From Psophocarpus tetragonolobus (taxonomy: Eukaryota > Streptophyta > Magnoliopsida > Fabales > Fabaceae): a stretch of DNA of 64,000 bases. This document shows, in pieces, positions 1 to 12,540 of this stretch. Made by a program: the position numbers and the translations under genes. Within the stretch, counting starts at the first letter, position 1; each line of letters starts with the position of its first letter. The stretch lies in NCBI GenBank assembly GCA_037954015.1, contig CM075694.1:12325501-12389500 (forward strand), in the 5' to 3' direction. The notes beneath the pieces are model-generated. The model did not search any database. It saw only the letters and a program-made list of their open reading frames with translations, and was not told where the DNA came from.

Positions 1-2140
1 GTGAATACTAATAGTCGCATCACAATTAATCTTGACCAACCCTGAGAAACATAAGCCATCCATACCTATTTAAACTACATATCAACATATTGAGCACTAC
101 TATCTTTCAACATGAGTCATGTTGTGTAGATATCCTTTATTTCCTTTACAAATGCCTGAACACAAAACACCACATGTTCCATTGTTTTACAAATATGTTT
201 AAATACATATTCATTTCTTCTCCACCACAACCTATCTATGGTTACAACAAACATGTACCTCCACTCGTGGCTAGCTTTCAAATTTGACGTAAGTCATGCT
301 CCCAATTCCTGCTACATGAAGAATTTGTGACTATTTGAAGATCTAAGTTTCCATCAACGTGGATATAGTCATGTAGGGCATGTTCCATAGTCTCTTCTTA
401 CTGACCACATAAATTATTTGTCATATGCCTCTTGAATCTCAGCTCATTTGTAGGTAGGATCTCACAGGCTACCTTTCACAGGAGAGTACAAATCCGTTTC
501 GGACCATCTCACTTCCAGATCACCTAAAAAATATGATTCCTCTACATTTTATCCGTCCCCAGGATGCTCTCGTATGCTAATTTAGAAGAGAAACTCCCAT
601 TCGCTTCTATTGCCCACATAGAACATTATCCTCTCGATCCCCTCTAGGTGCCTCAATGACGTAGATATCTTGGACCACCACATTTGGCAACAAAATTTCA
701 AACTTTTGGGTAGCCCATGAATCATTTTAAATTTACAAAAAGCACACTTTATTAGTATGCAATTGAACATTTTCAGTACACCAGTTTTTCAAAGGGTCAT
801 GCCCTTGTACCCAATTATGTCTCCAAAAATCTATCTCTCTTCCATTCCTAACTTGCCAAATAAGATTGTTCTCAACATTACTCGAAGCTTTGATAATGCC
901 ACACCAAAAATTTGTGCCTTGACGATCTGCATTAATATGAAGTCTCACACTCTCACCACATGAATACTTGGATCGCACTATTCTTACCCATAGGTCATTC
1001 GGTTTGCTGATCATCCTCTATCCTGCCTTTATAAGAAGCACAATGTTGGCTTGTAAAAAAAGATAGGGAGATATAGGATCATTCTAGCATACTCCTTTTG
1101 ATGGCTGAAAAGATTCTAGTGCCTCACCATTCCACAATAAACGCATGGAGGTAGTAGATATACAATGCTATATCAAATTAATTAGAGTCAAGAATTCCAA
1201 TGTCATTTAATGTGTCTTTAATAAAATTTCAAATGAGTCTATCGTATTCATTTTCCAAATCCACTTTTATAACCATTCATCTCTTACTACCTTTCTTTCA
1301 CTTTATTGAATGAATTACCTCTTGAGCAATGATAATATTGCCATGACTATTGCGATTGGGAATGAAACTAACCTAACAAGGGCTTACTAGTTTTTCCATC
1401 ACAGTCCTTAACCTCATAGTAATGATTTTTGTAATTGTTTTATAAGACATATTACATAGACTAATAGGTCTCAGGTGCTTCATAAAACTCACATGATCAA
1501 CTTTTGGAATAAGAGTAATAAAAGAGAAATTTAAATTCACTGCCTTTCGAGGGTCTCGAATACTTCCTCTATCATTTTAGAAAATGATTCCTCTACAATA
1601 TGCCAATTGATCTTATAAAAAACAACTTGTATTCCATATTCTCCTAGTGCCTTAAAATTTTCCATGCTAAAAAGTGTTTTCCTAATCTCTACCTGTGACA
1701 CTGGCTAATGGAGAAAATCATATTCTTCACTTGACAGGTGTGGAAAGGCCTCATGGATGTTGGTTGGTGTACATTCCATATCTTCTGAGAAAAGTCTTTT
1801 ATAGAAAAAGCTAACAAAGCTTTCAAGCTCTGCAGGGTCAGCGATCCAGTTACCATTTGAGTCTTGAATCATGTCAATCTTATTCTTCCTTCTAAACACA
1901 GTTGTGACACCATGAAAGTATCTTGTGTCTTATCTCCATACGCCAACCACTTTGCACAAAATTTTTGGAACCACAAATATTCTTCCTCCTAAATAGCTTG
2001 CTGGCACTTTTGCCATATGTCTAGTTGTTTCTCTTCCTAGTAGGTAGACCTTTGAGCTACTAATCTCTGATTTTTCCTTTCCAATTGACGAAGAAGTTGA
2101 CGTTTGCATCTGTAGATATTTCCAAAAACTTCATGATTCG
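1..2140 (-). pseudogene. LINE reverse transcriptase relic, catalytic core deleted
   Basis: The minus strand encodes, in broken frames, LRPISLCN (about 1470), the IKVDLEKAYD-like block (about 1260), and a SPYLF block (about 1060; usually QGDPLSPYLF). From there it jumps directly into the C-terminal region MISKPNDLWVRIVRSKY at 733-1014. The stretch that should hold the YADD catalytic motif is missing, so an internal deletion has removed it. Residues at 1705-1899 match the linker between endonuclease and RT. Nothing here can be active. Confidence 0.75.
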
Positions 2141-2146
2141 ACTTCC

Positions 2147-2970
2147 TCAATGCCTCTTGTAGATTGACCATCTAACCCTTCCTCTCTTCACTTTCTCTCC
2201 AAAATTCATTAAGAAAGTGTTGAAAATCAGGGTGTGTCGTTCACGCTGCAACAAAGCAAAAAATAGTCTACATTTGTGATTGGATCTCCTCGCAGAACCT
2301 AGACTGGTCAGAACCGGGCCATGGTCAGATATATAAAAAGGAAGATGATACAAGATAGCATTCTGAAATCTAAGCCGGCATGGCAGATTTACCAATAACC
2401 TATCAAGCCTCTCCATATGATTCCCCCTTCTTCATGTAAATGTCGGTCCCTAAAACCCCTTCTCCATGTAGTTTGCATGAGCTCCATGAAATCATTCATC
2501 CCACACCTAGACGGAGAACAAGAGTCATCGTCTCTTTCAAAGGCATGTAAAATAGCATTGAAGTAACCACTAAAGGCCACGGTTGTTGGATTGACTCAAC
2601 TAGCTCTGATAACCTTTTTTCCCATAAAACTCTTCTATTTTGTAGATAGGGGATGCCATAAACAACTGTTAACAACTAACTACTACCGCTTCTTTTCCAT
2701 CAAACCCGCAAATGAATAACTAGTTATTCATATCTAGGATCTTCACATGTCAACATTCTGACTGCCAAACACATCAAATTCCACTAGCCTTCCCAGCTGT
2801 TTCCCTTACATACAACTTATCAAAACCCAAGCCAGCCACCACCTATCAGTATTTATTTGCGTTGCAAGTAAGAACACTAAATTGATATCGTACTCCTTTG
2901 TGATGTCTTTTATGAAGCAGTTAAACTCAACTACTTTGGCACCTCGGTAGTTCCAAGACATGAAATTCAT
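2147..2970 (-). pseudogene. LINE endonuclease relic (AP/exonuclease III type)
   Basis: The N-terminal signature MSWNYRGA (usually MSWNCRGA) lies just below 2970. The FNAIL..ER block (normally GDFNAIL) falls in 2389-2580, and the C-terminal SDHGPVL block with the catalytic SDH triplet in 2147-2416. These are the expected order and spacing for the target-nicking endonuclease of plant LINEs. The GDFN aspartate is gone (GYFN) and the parts sit in different frames. The 2590-2830 interval between them reads poorly. Confidence 0.75.
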
Positions 2971-3364
2971 GGTCTCTTTATGATAGTCAAGCCTCAAATG
3001 AGCTAAAGCCTTTCCATGTGGCTTAGCTCTATCCTTCTCTGCCGAAAAAGACGCACACCATGCAATTTCTATAGGCTCACCACAATGCGAGCTCGGTATT
3101 CCTTCATATGACTCAGCCTCCACCATGTCTATTGGTCCAACTCTTGAACGACTTTGACCATCACCATGATCATTGTTCAGTTGCCATGATGGCAGCTCTG
3201 TGAAAGAGGTCGCAGTTTTCATGCATGCAATGCCACACACGTTGTGTGGATCAACAAAAATTAACTCCTCACCACGCCAGTGAAAATGGTAGATGACTTC
3301 TAGCTCCTGCAGGATGGTAAACTTCCTTTAGTTGGCATCTTCCACAAAAGCATGGCCATCATAG

Positions 3365-5035
3365 TCAGTCAGTTGCCTCCTTTGAGTCTCCTGTCACCTT
3401 CACATTGCCAACCATCATGTCGGTTATCACATTCGTAGTAGCAGCACCGGCCGTAGTGACAGCACCAACCATGGACGCGACACCAGCCAAAACCCTCGCC
3501 CCAGCCACTATCGCGGCACCACCGTGTGACCTTTCCCCTGATAGATGATTGATTGAAGCACTCGATCCCAGTTTCATCCCAGCCCCAATGTCTGGTCTTG
3601 ATGTCTCGCGCACACCGATGTTGTCACTTCTTACTGTCTTCTTCGACATAAGTTTCCTCACGTTAAACATTTCTTGATCCAGCCTCCAGCGATGCATGAG
3701 TTCATCTGTCACTTCCTCCATCATTTAGTTTGGTGTGTGAGTCCCTCAAAGGATTGGGCTCGGACACCCCTTTTTTGCTATTTTCCACTCCTTCATGATT
3801 GGATTGAATTTCATTCTCAGTCTTCTTACTATTTACTTTCATATTAATAGTTCCATTTTGATTTTGCAAAATGTCAAAATGTGATCCAAATTTGGTTGGA
3901 CAATTATTTTTCACATCCTCTTGCTGATGTAGCAGTACTTTTCTATTATTCTCCTTTGATACATGTGATTTACCTCTTAATTAATTATTCTAAATAATTA
4001 ACCACAGACAATAAATTTAATTTGAAACCTATGTAACCCCTTCTTTATTAGTCGTTTCAATCTATTTATTATCCCTAAACATTGCCCGTTATTGTCACTG
4101 GAAACGTTGACGGAATGTGTTGCATGTTTTGATGTCGCCAGATAACCATCATCCATTTCTTGCTCTTTTCACCTATCCTCTACAATGTTTTTTGTGCATT
4201 GAACATCCTTATGCTCATACCTCTCACACCGAAAGAAAAATTTATTAAGTCTTTTATATTGCAATTGCAACAGGTTCCCCTTTGCAAACCACCTTGGACT
4301 AGCGATCGTTAATATTGATTTCAACGTATATCAACACATACCTACCTCTTGCCAGAATTGCCATTACCCGATCGAATTTTAGCATAGTTCTTAATGTCAA
4401 GCCAACCTTGCCTAGAAAATCTCCATTATATAGCTCGATAAGAAGATTAGGGATACGTACCCACACAACCAACTTCTTTGTGTGCCCTACATTCTGCAGG
4501 GAAAAGGTCTTTAGTGTTGCACCAATATGTAATATTATGCCACCATCCAGGGTCCATAAAAAATAGCTCGTTTATAATCCTTATAAGAGGAAAATAGGGT
4601 TTGATAATAACTATTTGACATATCAATAATCTTTATAGAACCCCTCTTAGCCCAATCATGTTGCACCTTAGCTTGGATCACATAGAAACCCAATTTCCTT
4701 CCTAGGACAATCACCATTAGGGATCCTTTCCAAGGCTTGCACCACTCATTGAATTCCTCGTCAGATACAAGAATCGCTTTGTATCTAACAATATCATCCT
4801 TTTGTAGCATATGGGGTGGTAACTCAGGTCCCGACATCCCAAAACATCTGCCATCAAATTTGGAAAAAGTAATAGGCCTTTCCTAATTTAACAATTTAGA
4901 TTTATACAACTCCTCCATCCCCTTCTCCAACGAGTTACTGCATCTTCTCGTAACCTTCCACCTTATGCTTAACTTTACTATTGTCCTGAGCAATCAAGTC
5001 CTCCTCACTTTCACACTCCATTTGTTACTTCACAT
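3365..5035 (-). pseudogene. LINE ORF1 relic (DUF4283 / zinc-knuckle gag-like)
   Basis: In plant LINEs ORF1 encodes an RNA-binding chaperone that packages element RNA. The stretch at 4535-4960 reads through a DUF4283-type segment (FSKFDGRCFG, LPPHML, AIFYGPWMV). It continues in a shifted frame at 4315-4534 with VRIPNLLIELY-like residues and the GKVGLTL context typical of the family. A cysteine-bearing zinc-knuckle remnant follows near 4180-4260. The 3365-3914 part is low-complexity and Ala/Gly/Val-rich, as expected for the variable ORF1 tail. Several stops (one just upstream of the FSKF segment) and at least two frameshifts make it nonfunctional. Family assignment rests on recognition, not on a search. 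Confidence 0.7.
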
Positions 5036-5924
5036 ACCATTAATATGATTAAATTATGTCATCTTTCTTTTTTTATTTCGAAACTACATTTTTATTTTTA
5101 TAGAATTGTACATCTATAATACTTTAATCTACTCTTATCCAAGCAAATCTCTAATGTTTGATGTTTCAACTCTTTTATTATTGCTTTTGAAATATCACCT
5201 AGAATTTTCATTTCAACTTCAATATTTAAGTTGAATTTAACTCAATTTATTTTCATCTTAAAAAATTATTGTTAAGTTAAAGTAAAAATTTATAACTCTT
5301 AATTAGTGAAATTAGTCTCAAAGTTCATGAATTCAAAACTAATAAAACAAATTTGATCCTAAATGGTTTGTTTAAGTAAAAAACTAAAGATACACCATAT
5401 TAATAAATTTTATAAGTGAAGAGATACTGCTTTTTAAAAAAAAAATAAAGAGGTACTAATTTACTCGAAAGAAATTATATAGGCAAGACAATAAGAGGGA
5501 AAAAACTAAGAAAGACGTAGTGGGCACATTTACTGAATCTGCGCCAATTGGTTTTATAGAAGGTGGGCCGTTTACCTCCTTTTGCTGCAAGAGATGGCCC
5601 ATTGAAATCAACAGCAGCCATTATTTGAATTTTGCTATTTATACCTCCAATTTTTCTAACTACATCTTCTTTCCGTTTTATTTTCCTACACTACCCTGGG
5701 TCCGAAGCATGGTGATGAAATTCAACTCTGCTCTTCGTACTTTCCCTGTACACTAAACTATTTTAGTTTATAAGTGTGGTGAATGATGTTTGTGACAACG
5801 TGGACCGCGTTTATTTTTAAAGAAGAACCTATTATTAAGTGTACAAGTCCTGTTGGTAAAAAATTAACAATAACTCCAACCCAATAAATAGCCTTGCTAA
5901 AGGACTTTACTATTCTTACCCTGG
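5036..5924. other. Intergenic, no gene recognised
   Basis: AT-rich sequence. An open frame at 5520-5756 (+) has no recognisable family and looks like chance. The stretch ends with a run of ordinary intergenic sequence that forms the target of the element starting at 5934. Confidence 0.5.
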
Positions 5925-5933
5925 ATAACGTTT

Positions 5934-7097
5934 GACATTTTTATTTCATACTTATTTTTTTTTTATTTAACATCTATCTATTTAAATAATTTTTAAAAAA
6001 TTCAAAATATCTTTTAACTTAATTATCTATCCTAACACCTATTATAATAAATTAATCTTATATCTCTGAACACCTATTCTAATGAATTAACCTCACTTAC
6101 TCACATTTCAAAATAAAATAACTTATTCTATGAAATAAGCTTTTCGAACAAAGAAAAAAATTAATTAAAAATTAATTTAACTATCTACATTATCTTTATA
6201 AAATTTTATATTTTAATAATATAATTTAGCTATAACATAATTTTTTAAATTTTTATTAAAATTTTTTATTTTAAAATATAAAATAAATAAAATATAAAAT
6301 TTTATTACAGAAAACCTTCTCCTAATAAAATTTTATATTTTATTATTTTAATTATAAAATTTATATATAATATTTATATTATATTTATATTATATTTTAA
6401 TAATAAAATTTATTTATAATATAATTTTTAAAATTTTATTAAAATTTTATGTGATAAAATATAAAAATAAATAAAATATAAAATTTATTTGGAAACCTTC
6501 TTTTAAATTTTTTTACTTCTTCGACACTACACCGGAGAAGTAAAAAATTTGCAAATTACTCTAATTATTTTAAATCTAAATATAGGACGTTAATTCCTCT
6601 AATTACTTTTGTGTCTAATTCCTCTTATTAGAGTTCTCATTGTCTTTCATTACTCTTTCTGAGTCTAATTACAAATTACTTTAATTATTTTGAGTCTAAC
6701 TACTTTAATTACATGACATTAATTATTTTAATTAAGTTGAGTCTAATTACACATTAATTACTCTTATTATTATTATTATTATCATAATTACACTAACGTT
6801 AATTACTCTAATTATTATTATTATTATTTCTGTTATAATTAAATTAAGACTAATAACATTTATGAGTGATAATTTTTTATTGGTTTTTTTGTTCTCTGGT
6901 ATGCACTGCCAAAAAAGCAAAAAGAAATTCAAATTTTGTTCTTCTCAGGCAGTGAACTGCCGAAGAACAAAAAAAATTACAAATTTTTTTACTCTCCGGC
7001 GGTGCACTACCGAAGAATAAAAAATAAAAGGTATATTAGTATTCTTCCCATCAATATGTGGGAAATGAAAATGAGGTAGGTGTGAAATAAAAATCTC
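5934..7097. mobile_element. Non-autonomous MULE-like element (copy A)
   Basis: The left end (GACATTTTTATTTCATACTT) and the inverse of the right end (GAGATTTTTATTTCACACCT) form terminal inverted repeats. The flanking 9-mers ATAACGTTT (5925-5933) and ATCATGTTT (7098-7106) match at 7 of 9 bases, consistent with an aged MULE target duplication. The interior is almost pure A/T with many short TAATTA blocks and no coding capacity. Three hairpin modules sit near the right end. The whole internal sequence recurs in reverse orientation at 40703-41646. Confidence 0.7.
6891..7018. repeat. Three subterminal hairpin modules in MULE copy A
   Basis: Imperfect palindromes at 6891-6917, 6938-6968 and 6991-7018, each with arms of the type TTCTCCGGC / GCCGAAGAA, are separated by A/T tracts. 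The same module occurs at the ends of the elements at 40733 and 50079-50277 / 57561-57628. Confidence 0.65.
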
Positions 7098-7106
7098 ATC
7101 ATGTTT

Positions 7107-7633
7107 TATTCTTGGCAATTTCTTTTTGCACCTCGTCATTTCCTATTTACACCTCTTCGATGTTTATAATCTTTTGCAAAATCCAAAGCACTCTCACCCT
7201 CTTTTACCTTAAATTTTTTGACAAAGTATCACCCAACTTTATGATTGCACATGCACCCCTACCAGTCTCTTTGAAATATTATATTGGTCTCTCTATTTCG
7301 CAATCTCACCCTTTTAGAACATATATATTTTTTCATCTCTATTTTTAGGAACTTCCTCTGTCATGTATAATCGAAGAAGGTGGGGTTGCTCTTTCAAAGA
7401 GGTGGGGTAGAGGTGTGTCTGCAACTGTGAATCTAGGTAATACTTTGTTAAGAAACTTAGGATAAAAGAGAATGAAGATGTTTCAAGATTTTGTATAAAA
7501 TTGTACACATTGAAGGTTACTAATAGCAAATGAGGGGTGCTAAAGAATCAACCTTTCATCTTCCCCTTTATATTTTGTTTGGATTTTCAAAAACATCTCT
7601 TAACAAAAACATCTGTCCCTTACTAGTAATATC
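7107..7633. other. Intergenic, nothing recognised
   Basis: Contains short chance open frames on both strands (for example 7112-7348 and 7314-7529) without family resemblance. Confidence 0.4.
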
Positions 7634-7807
7634 CTTAATAAAAATATATTAAAAGATAAAATGCATTGACTACTTTTTTAATTTTATAATAAAAGTTTAT
7701 ATAACTTTTAAAATATTAACCGGTAAAGTTAACAAATTTACTAGAAGTAAAATATTGAGATTAAATGTCATATAAAACTCTTTACACTAACAACGTATAC
7801 TAGTTAA
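7634..7807. mobile_element. Small MITE, degraded copy
   Basis: The right part (CTTTACACTAACAACGTATAC followed by TAGTTAA, and ATAACTTTTAAAATATTAA inside) matches the well-preserved copy at 62379-62535. The left end is poorly preserved, so its boundary is approximate. Confidence 0.5.
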
Positions 7808-8146
7808 ATTCTTACAATAATATATCTTAGTAAATATACAAAACATTGTTAATTAGGGATTTTTAGTTAAATAAAATTATTTTGGTATGAAAAATATTAG
7901 TTTAATGTGTTTTTAATCTTTAAGTTTGAGAAAAAAAGTATTTTTTGTCTAAAATTTATTACATCAACATCATAAATAAGACATGAGTTTGTTTCGATAC
8001 AGGGTAAAAAAGACCTACAAGTTCTCCTTTATAAAAGGTAGTGCTTCCGTAAATATGTTTTTAGTCCTAATAATTTTTTAGTGCTTAAATTTAAAAATAA
8101 TTTTAGTATTAAATTTATAGATATTTGTTCTAAAGTTTCAAACAAG

Positions 8147-8390
8147 ATTTTAATTAGTCTCTTAATTTAAAATACCTTATTTTGACATATTTTTAATATT
8201 TTATCGTTTGACATATTTTTAATATTTTATCATTTAAATATAATTTTTTTGATGATTCAACAACAATATTTTAATTAGTCTCTTAATTTAAAATACCTTA
8301 TTTTGACATATTTTTAATATTTTATCATTTGACATATTTTTAATATTTTATCATTTAAATATAATTTTTTTTTATGATTCAACAACAATA
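8147..8390. repeat. Tandem duplication, 121-bp unit, two copies
   Basis: The segment beginning ATTTTAATTAGTCTCTTAAT at 8147 recurs at 8268 with near identity through to GATGATTCAACAACAATAT. Each copy itself contains a doubled GACATATTTTTAATATTTTATC. Confidence 0.8.
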
Positions 8391-9139
8391 TTGAAAATGT
8401 AGTGAATCAAATAAGTTAGTTAAAAATAAGAGGAATAAAATAAGTTGGTTTAAAATTAAGGGACTAATGAATTTTTAATTTGGAAACTAAAAGTATAATT
8501 TTAAATTTTAAGACTAAAACAATATAAATTTTGAAGGCTAAAAAATTGTTTTTTAAATTGAGGACTAAAAAGTCTATTTTAAATTTTGAGTACAAAAAAA
8601 TTTAAAAAAATTCCCATATAATATAATTTTACATTACAATTGTTGACATGATCTCCATTAATTGTGTCAATACATTCATTAATTTTGTCAAGAATCAAGG
8701 ACTGCATTTTTGTAACATTTTAAGACCCACATAATTTGTTTTCAATTTTTTTGAACCAAGAGTATAATTATCTCAAATTTTAAGACCAAAAAATATTTAA
8801 AATAAAATAATTTATTAATTAATAAAAAATATTATTATTAATTTTAATTACATTTAATTTAAAAAGTTAAATAATATAGTTTTTATATAATTTTTTTACT
8901 GTTGTTAATAATGGAAAAACAGTTTAGTAGTTTTATCCAAATACTATTTTTTTATAAGTGCTTTTAAAAAAATAATTATATATATTGTATATTTTTTTTT
9001 CAAAAAACTTTCCTTCTTTAAACTCTTATGAACAAACGTATCTCTGCATCTATAATCAGTTAAGAAAAATGCTGCAAGACATTCTTGTAAACATACTTTA
9101 TATAATTGATTAAAATATATAGTTTTTTTTTTTGTGAAT

Positions 9140-9142
<3 letters not shown>

Positions 9143-9176
<34 letters not shown>
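9143..9176. repeat. (TA)n microsatellite
   Basis: Uninterrupted TA dinucleotide run of about 17 units. Confidence 0.95.
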
Positions 9177-9178
<2 letters not shown>

Positions 9179-9450
9179 ATTTTCATTTATATTGAACGAC
9201 TATTTCTCGTAGCTTTTAGCTTTTAATACATTTTAAATAATAATAAAAACAGTTTTTCTAATGTGAACCCTATAATAACAATTATTCCAATTGAATTTCA
9301 AATGTAACATTTAATGTATTTATTATGTGAGAGAGTAGAGATAGTTAAAGAATATTAAATATGTTTTATAATACTAGTTTATTTCCAATTTTACCTTTAT
9401 CTTTTGATTTTAATCTTTCTTTAATTTTTATTTTTATATTTTTCATGAGC

Positions 9451-9605
9451 TTAACTGGTATACACTTTTAGCGTAAAAATTAATCAATCATAACCTTTGA
9501 TTCATGGTAAGTTTGTTGAATTTAGTAATTAGTACTTTAAAAATTGAAAAGTTATGATTTAACGTCAATGTAAAAGTTTTTTAATTGACAGTATATATCA
9601 ATTAA
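9451..9605. mobile_element. Small MITE (~155 bp)
   Basis: Ends TTAACTGGTATACAC... and ...GTATATATCAATTAA are inverted copies of each other. The interior (GTAAGTTTGTTGA, TTAGTAATTAGTACTTTAAAA) matches the reverse complement of the copy at 62379-62535. Confidence 0.6.
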
Positions 9606-11549
9606 ATTATTTTTTTATATTATTACTTTCGTATTTTTTATATTATTTTTTTTTCTAAAAAATAATAAACTCAACGTAACATATATTTATTATATAATAA
9701 CAGTGTCTTCCTAATTTTATTTTTTTATATTATTGTGATTAACTTCAATAACAAATAAAATATAAAATATAATAATATGAAAGAAATAAAATATTACTAA
9801 AAGAAATAGTTTCAATTTAATTAAATTTTTCAACATTATCATTTAAATTTAATACAATGTCTAATGATGAACACTATTATATTTTAAATAAACATGCGTT
9901 GGATTGAGTTTATTCTTTTCTTAAAAAAATAATATGAAAATAATACAAAAATAATAATATAAAAAATATAAAAATAAAAATTAAAAAGATTAAAATAAAA
10001 AACAATATTAAAATTCAAAATAAATTAATATTAAAAGTATTTAATATTCTTTAACTATTTCTACATCATAATAAAAACATTACGTAATAATTATTAATGT
10101 GACTTGTGATACAAATTACAAGAACAACAATAAAAAATAGGTTAGAAAGGATGTTTTGAAAAGTGGATTTCTAGCACTACTCATTAGTTAATGCTCGTCC
10201 TTGCACAGCAGACATTACACATGGCATCGCAAAAACCCATACTTTTCATTCACTCTTCTTCATTAGCAATATAGGCAATAGCTATGCTCATGCATACACT
10301 TCCATTTTATAGTGTTCCAACTTTCAAAGAAGATAATTACATAAATAAAGGCTTAAATACTTTTACTTCTATTATATGTCAGTGAATTTTATTTTGGACA
10401 ATTATAAAGTTAGTTTGATAATAAAGTTTATATAAAAAAAAGGAAAAGTAGAAAAGTTGTGGATTGAAATTTTTTTATTTACAAAAATCAGCATAATAAC
10501 AATAATCATTTTATCTATAAAAAATTTATTTTGAACCGTTGATAAATTTATGTTTTAGGTTTGATGTATAATAACTTTATATATTGTATGTTATAGGTTT
10601 GATAGAAAACCAACACATTTCTTATTATGAGTTTTTAAATTATTTTTAAATTAATTTTACATATTTATCTAAATCATTTTATAATTTAAAATAAAATAAA
10701 AAATATATTAGAGATCTAGTAAAAATTTATTATAAATTTAAAATAAAATCTACTAATATATTAGAAACCCAAAGTATATTTAAACCATAAATAAAAAAAA
10801 TAAATATAGTAAAACAAAAGGTTGTTGGCACTTACCAGGAATCTTATCTAGCTCTTTACCATTGCTATGTTTCAAATTAAATAATTACTCACCTATTATT
10901 AGTCTTTGATCGGAAGAAGAATGCTAGTGGATGATTAAGATTTCACATCAATATTTTAAAATTAAAAAAAGTTTTTATAAATTTGAAAATTTGTAAACAA
11001 AAATCATACCAAACAGAATGTAAATTGTTTAGAAAGCTAATTTATTGTATATAAATATATAATAAATATATTAAAATTAAAAAATATTTTTAAATTACAT
11101 GTCATAAACAATTATCATTAGTTAGAAAGTTATCTTCAATCAATATTTATCGATTGATATTTATATTGATTAATGTTTATATAACATTATTAGCGGGAAA
11201 AATAGTGTTGAATTTTATTTATATACAAAATAATATTTATATAACACTATTTTTCATAAATGTAAATAATATTTTAAAATTAACTTAAAAAATATTTTTA
11301 TAAATATAGTTTTAAATTAATTATTAAATAATGTCATAACTTAAATTTTTTTTAATATTTTTATAATAAACACTCTAGATATAATTTGCAATAAACTATT
11401 TTAATCGACACCATATAAGAAAAATTATTATGGACATGTATATAATAAACCGCAAATATATTATTTACATGAGGCAATATAATTTTCCTTGACATTGTTT
11501 TAGTAAAATGTTGTGGGTGATAATTTTTTTTTCATATTCAACATAAATA

Positions 11550-12460
11550 CAGATTAATGATTAAACAATATTAAAAAAGTATAATACAAACAAGTTTTTT
11601 TGTTGTAAATACGTGAATAAGAAGGATTTTTTATGTTTATGTTAGCTATATCAATATCTAAATATAAATATCGTAAATTTTAAATATAAATAAATAAACT
11701 CAATTAATAAGCAAAGTGAATTATGTAACAATAATATTTTAATTTAAAAATAAATATTATTAATAATTTAATATAAATATATGATTTTTTTAATTTCACG
11801 TAGGTGATAATTAGTAAAATATAAATTTATTTTGAGATTAAAATTATAATTTATTTAAAGTATTATTGATTTTAATATTTTGTATAATGAAAATATTATA
11901 AAATTAGTAATTTTTATAATACAACATAGTTATAAAATAATTAAATAAGTTTATCATTTTATATTTTAAAATTAGAAAATATAGAGTATTTAATATACTT
12001 GCAGTATAAAAGAGTCAGCAATATTAAAAAGTTGTAATACTATTAAGTATGCTGTTTTCTAAACATATCATTATATAATGTTTTTATGTTTGTATTATTT
12101 AGATAAAAATTTAAATATAAATATTGAAACTTTAAAAATATTAATAAATAATTTAAATTAATAACTAAGGTAAATTATATATAGATATATTTGATTCTTT
12201 TTAAATCTTATGTAGGTACTAATAAATGAAATATCATTTTTAGATTAAAATAATAATTTATTTTAATTCATATTTATTTGAATATTATTATCTAATTAAA
12301 TTAAATTTACATTTTAAATCATTAAAAAATGGTTTATAAACATTAATATATAAAATTATTAACTTGTTATAAAATATTATAAAATAATCAAATAAATATA
12401 AGATTTTATATTTTAAATTAAAAATATAAATTCAAATTATTTAAATTACTTTTAAAATTT
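11550..12460. repeat. Imperfect direct repeat, ~450-bp period, two copies
   Basis: The order of landmarks is repeated: AATATTAAAAA-GTATAATAC, TTTATGTTAGC / TTTATGTTTGT, TTCACGTAGGTGATAATTAG / CTTATGTAGGTACTAATAAA, and TTATAAAATAATTAAATAAG / TTATAAAATAATCAAATAAA. Offsets are about 446-452 bp. The copies are diverged and the boundaries approximate. Confidence 0.6.
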
Positions 12461-12506
12461 ATACCGAATAAAATTTTCATTTAATTTTATAAATATTTAA
12501 ATAAAA

Positions 12507-12509
<3 letters not shown>

Positions 12510-12537
<28 letters not shown>
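12510..12537. repeat. (TA)n microsatellite
   Basis: TA dinucleotide run of about 14 units, downstream end of an AT-rich region. Confidence 0.9.

Positions 12538-12540
<3 letters not shown>

Larger units (their letters stand above)
1..5035 (-). mobile_element. Degenerate LINE (non-LTR retrotransposon), 3' end outside window
   Basis: Successive minus-strand fragments run in the order of a plant L1-type LINE: a DUF4283-like ORF1 at about 3365-5035, an AP-type endonuclease at about 2147-2970 and reverse transcriptase from about 2140 to the window start. All parts carry stops and frameshifts, so the copy is old. The 5' boundary near 5035 is where recognisable ORF1 coding ends; no target-site duplication can be tested because the poly-A end lies outside the window. 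Confidence 0.85.
7808..9450. other. AT-rich intergenic DNA
   Basis: Apart from the 121-bp duplication and the TA microsatellite, only runs resembling 'ggactaaaa / tttaattt' intergenic repeat sequence are seen between 8050 and 8780. No gene is supported. Confidence 0.5.

Noticed and set aside
5520..5756. 78-aa frame with aromatic-rich residues
   Set aside because: No family resemblance and no splice or coding context.
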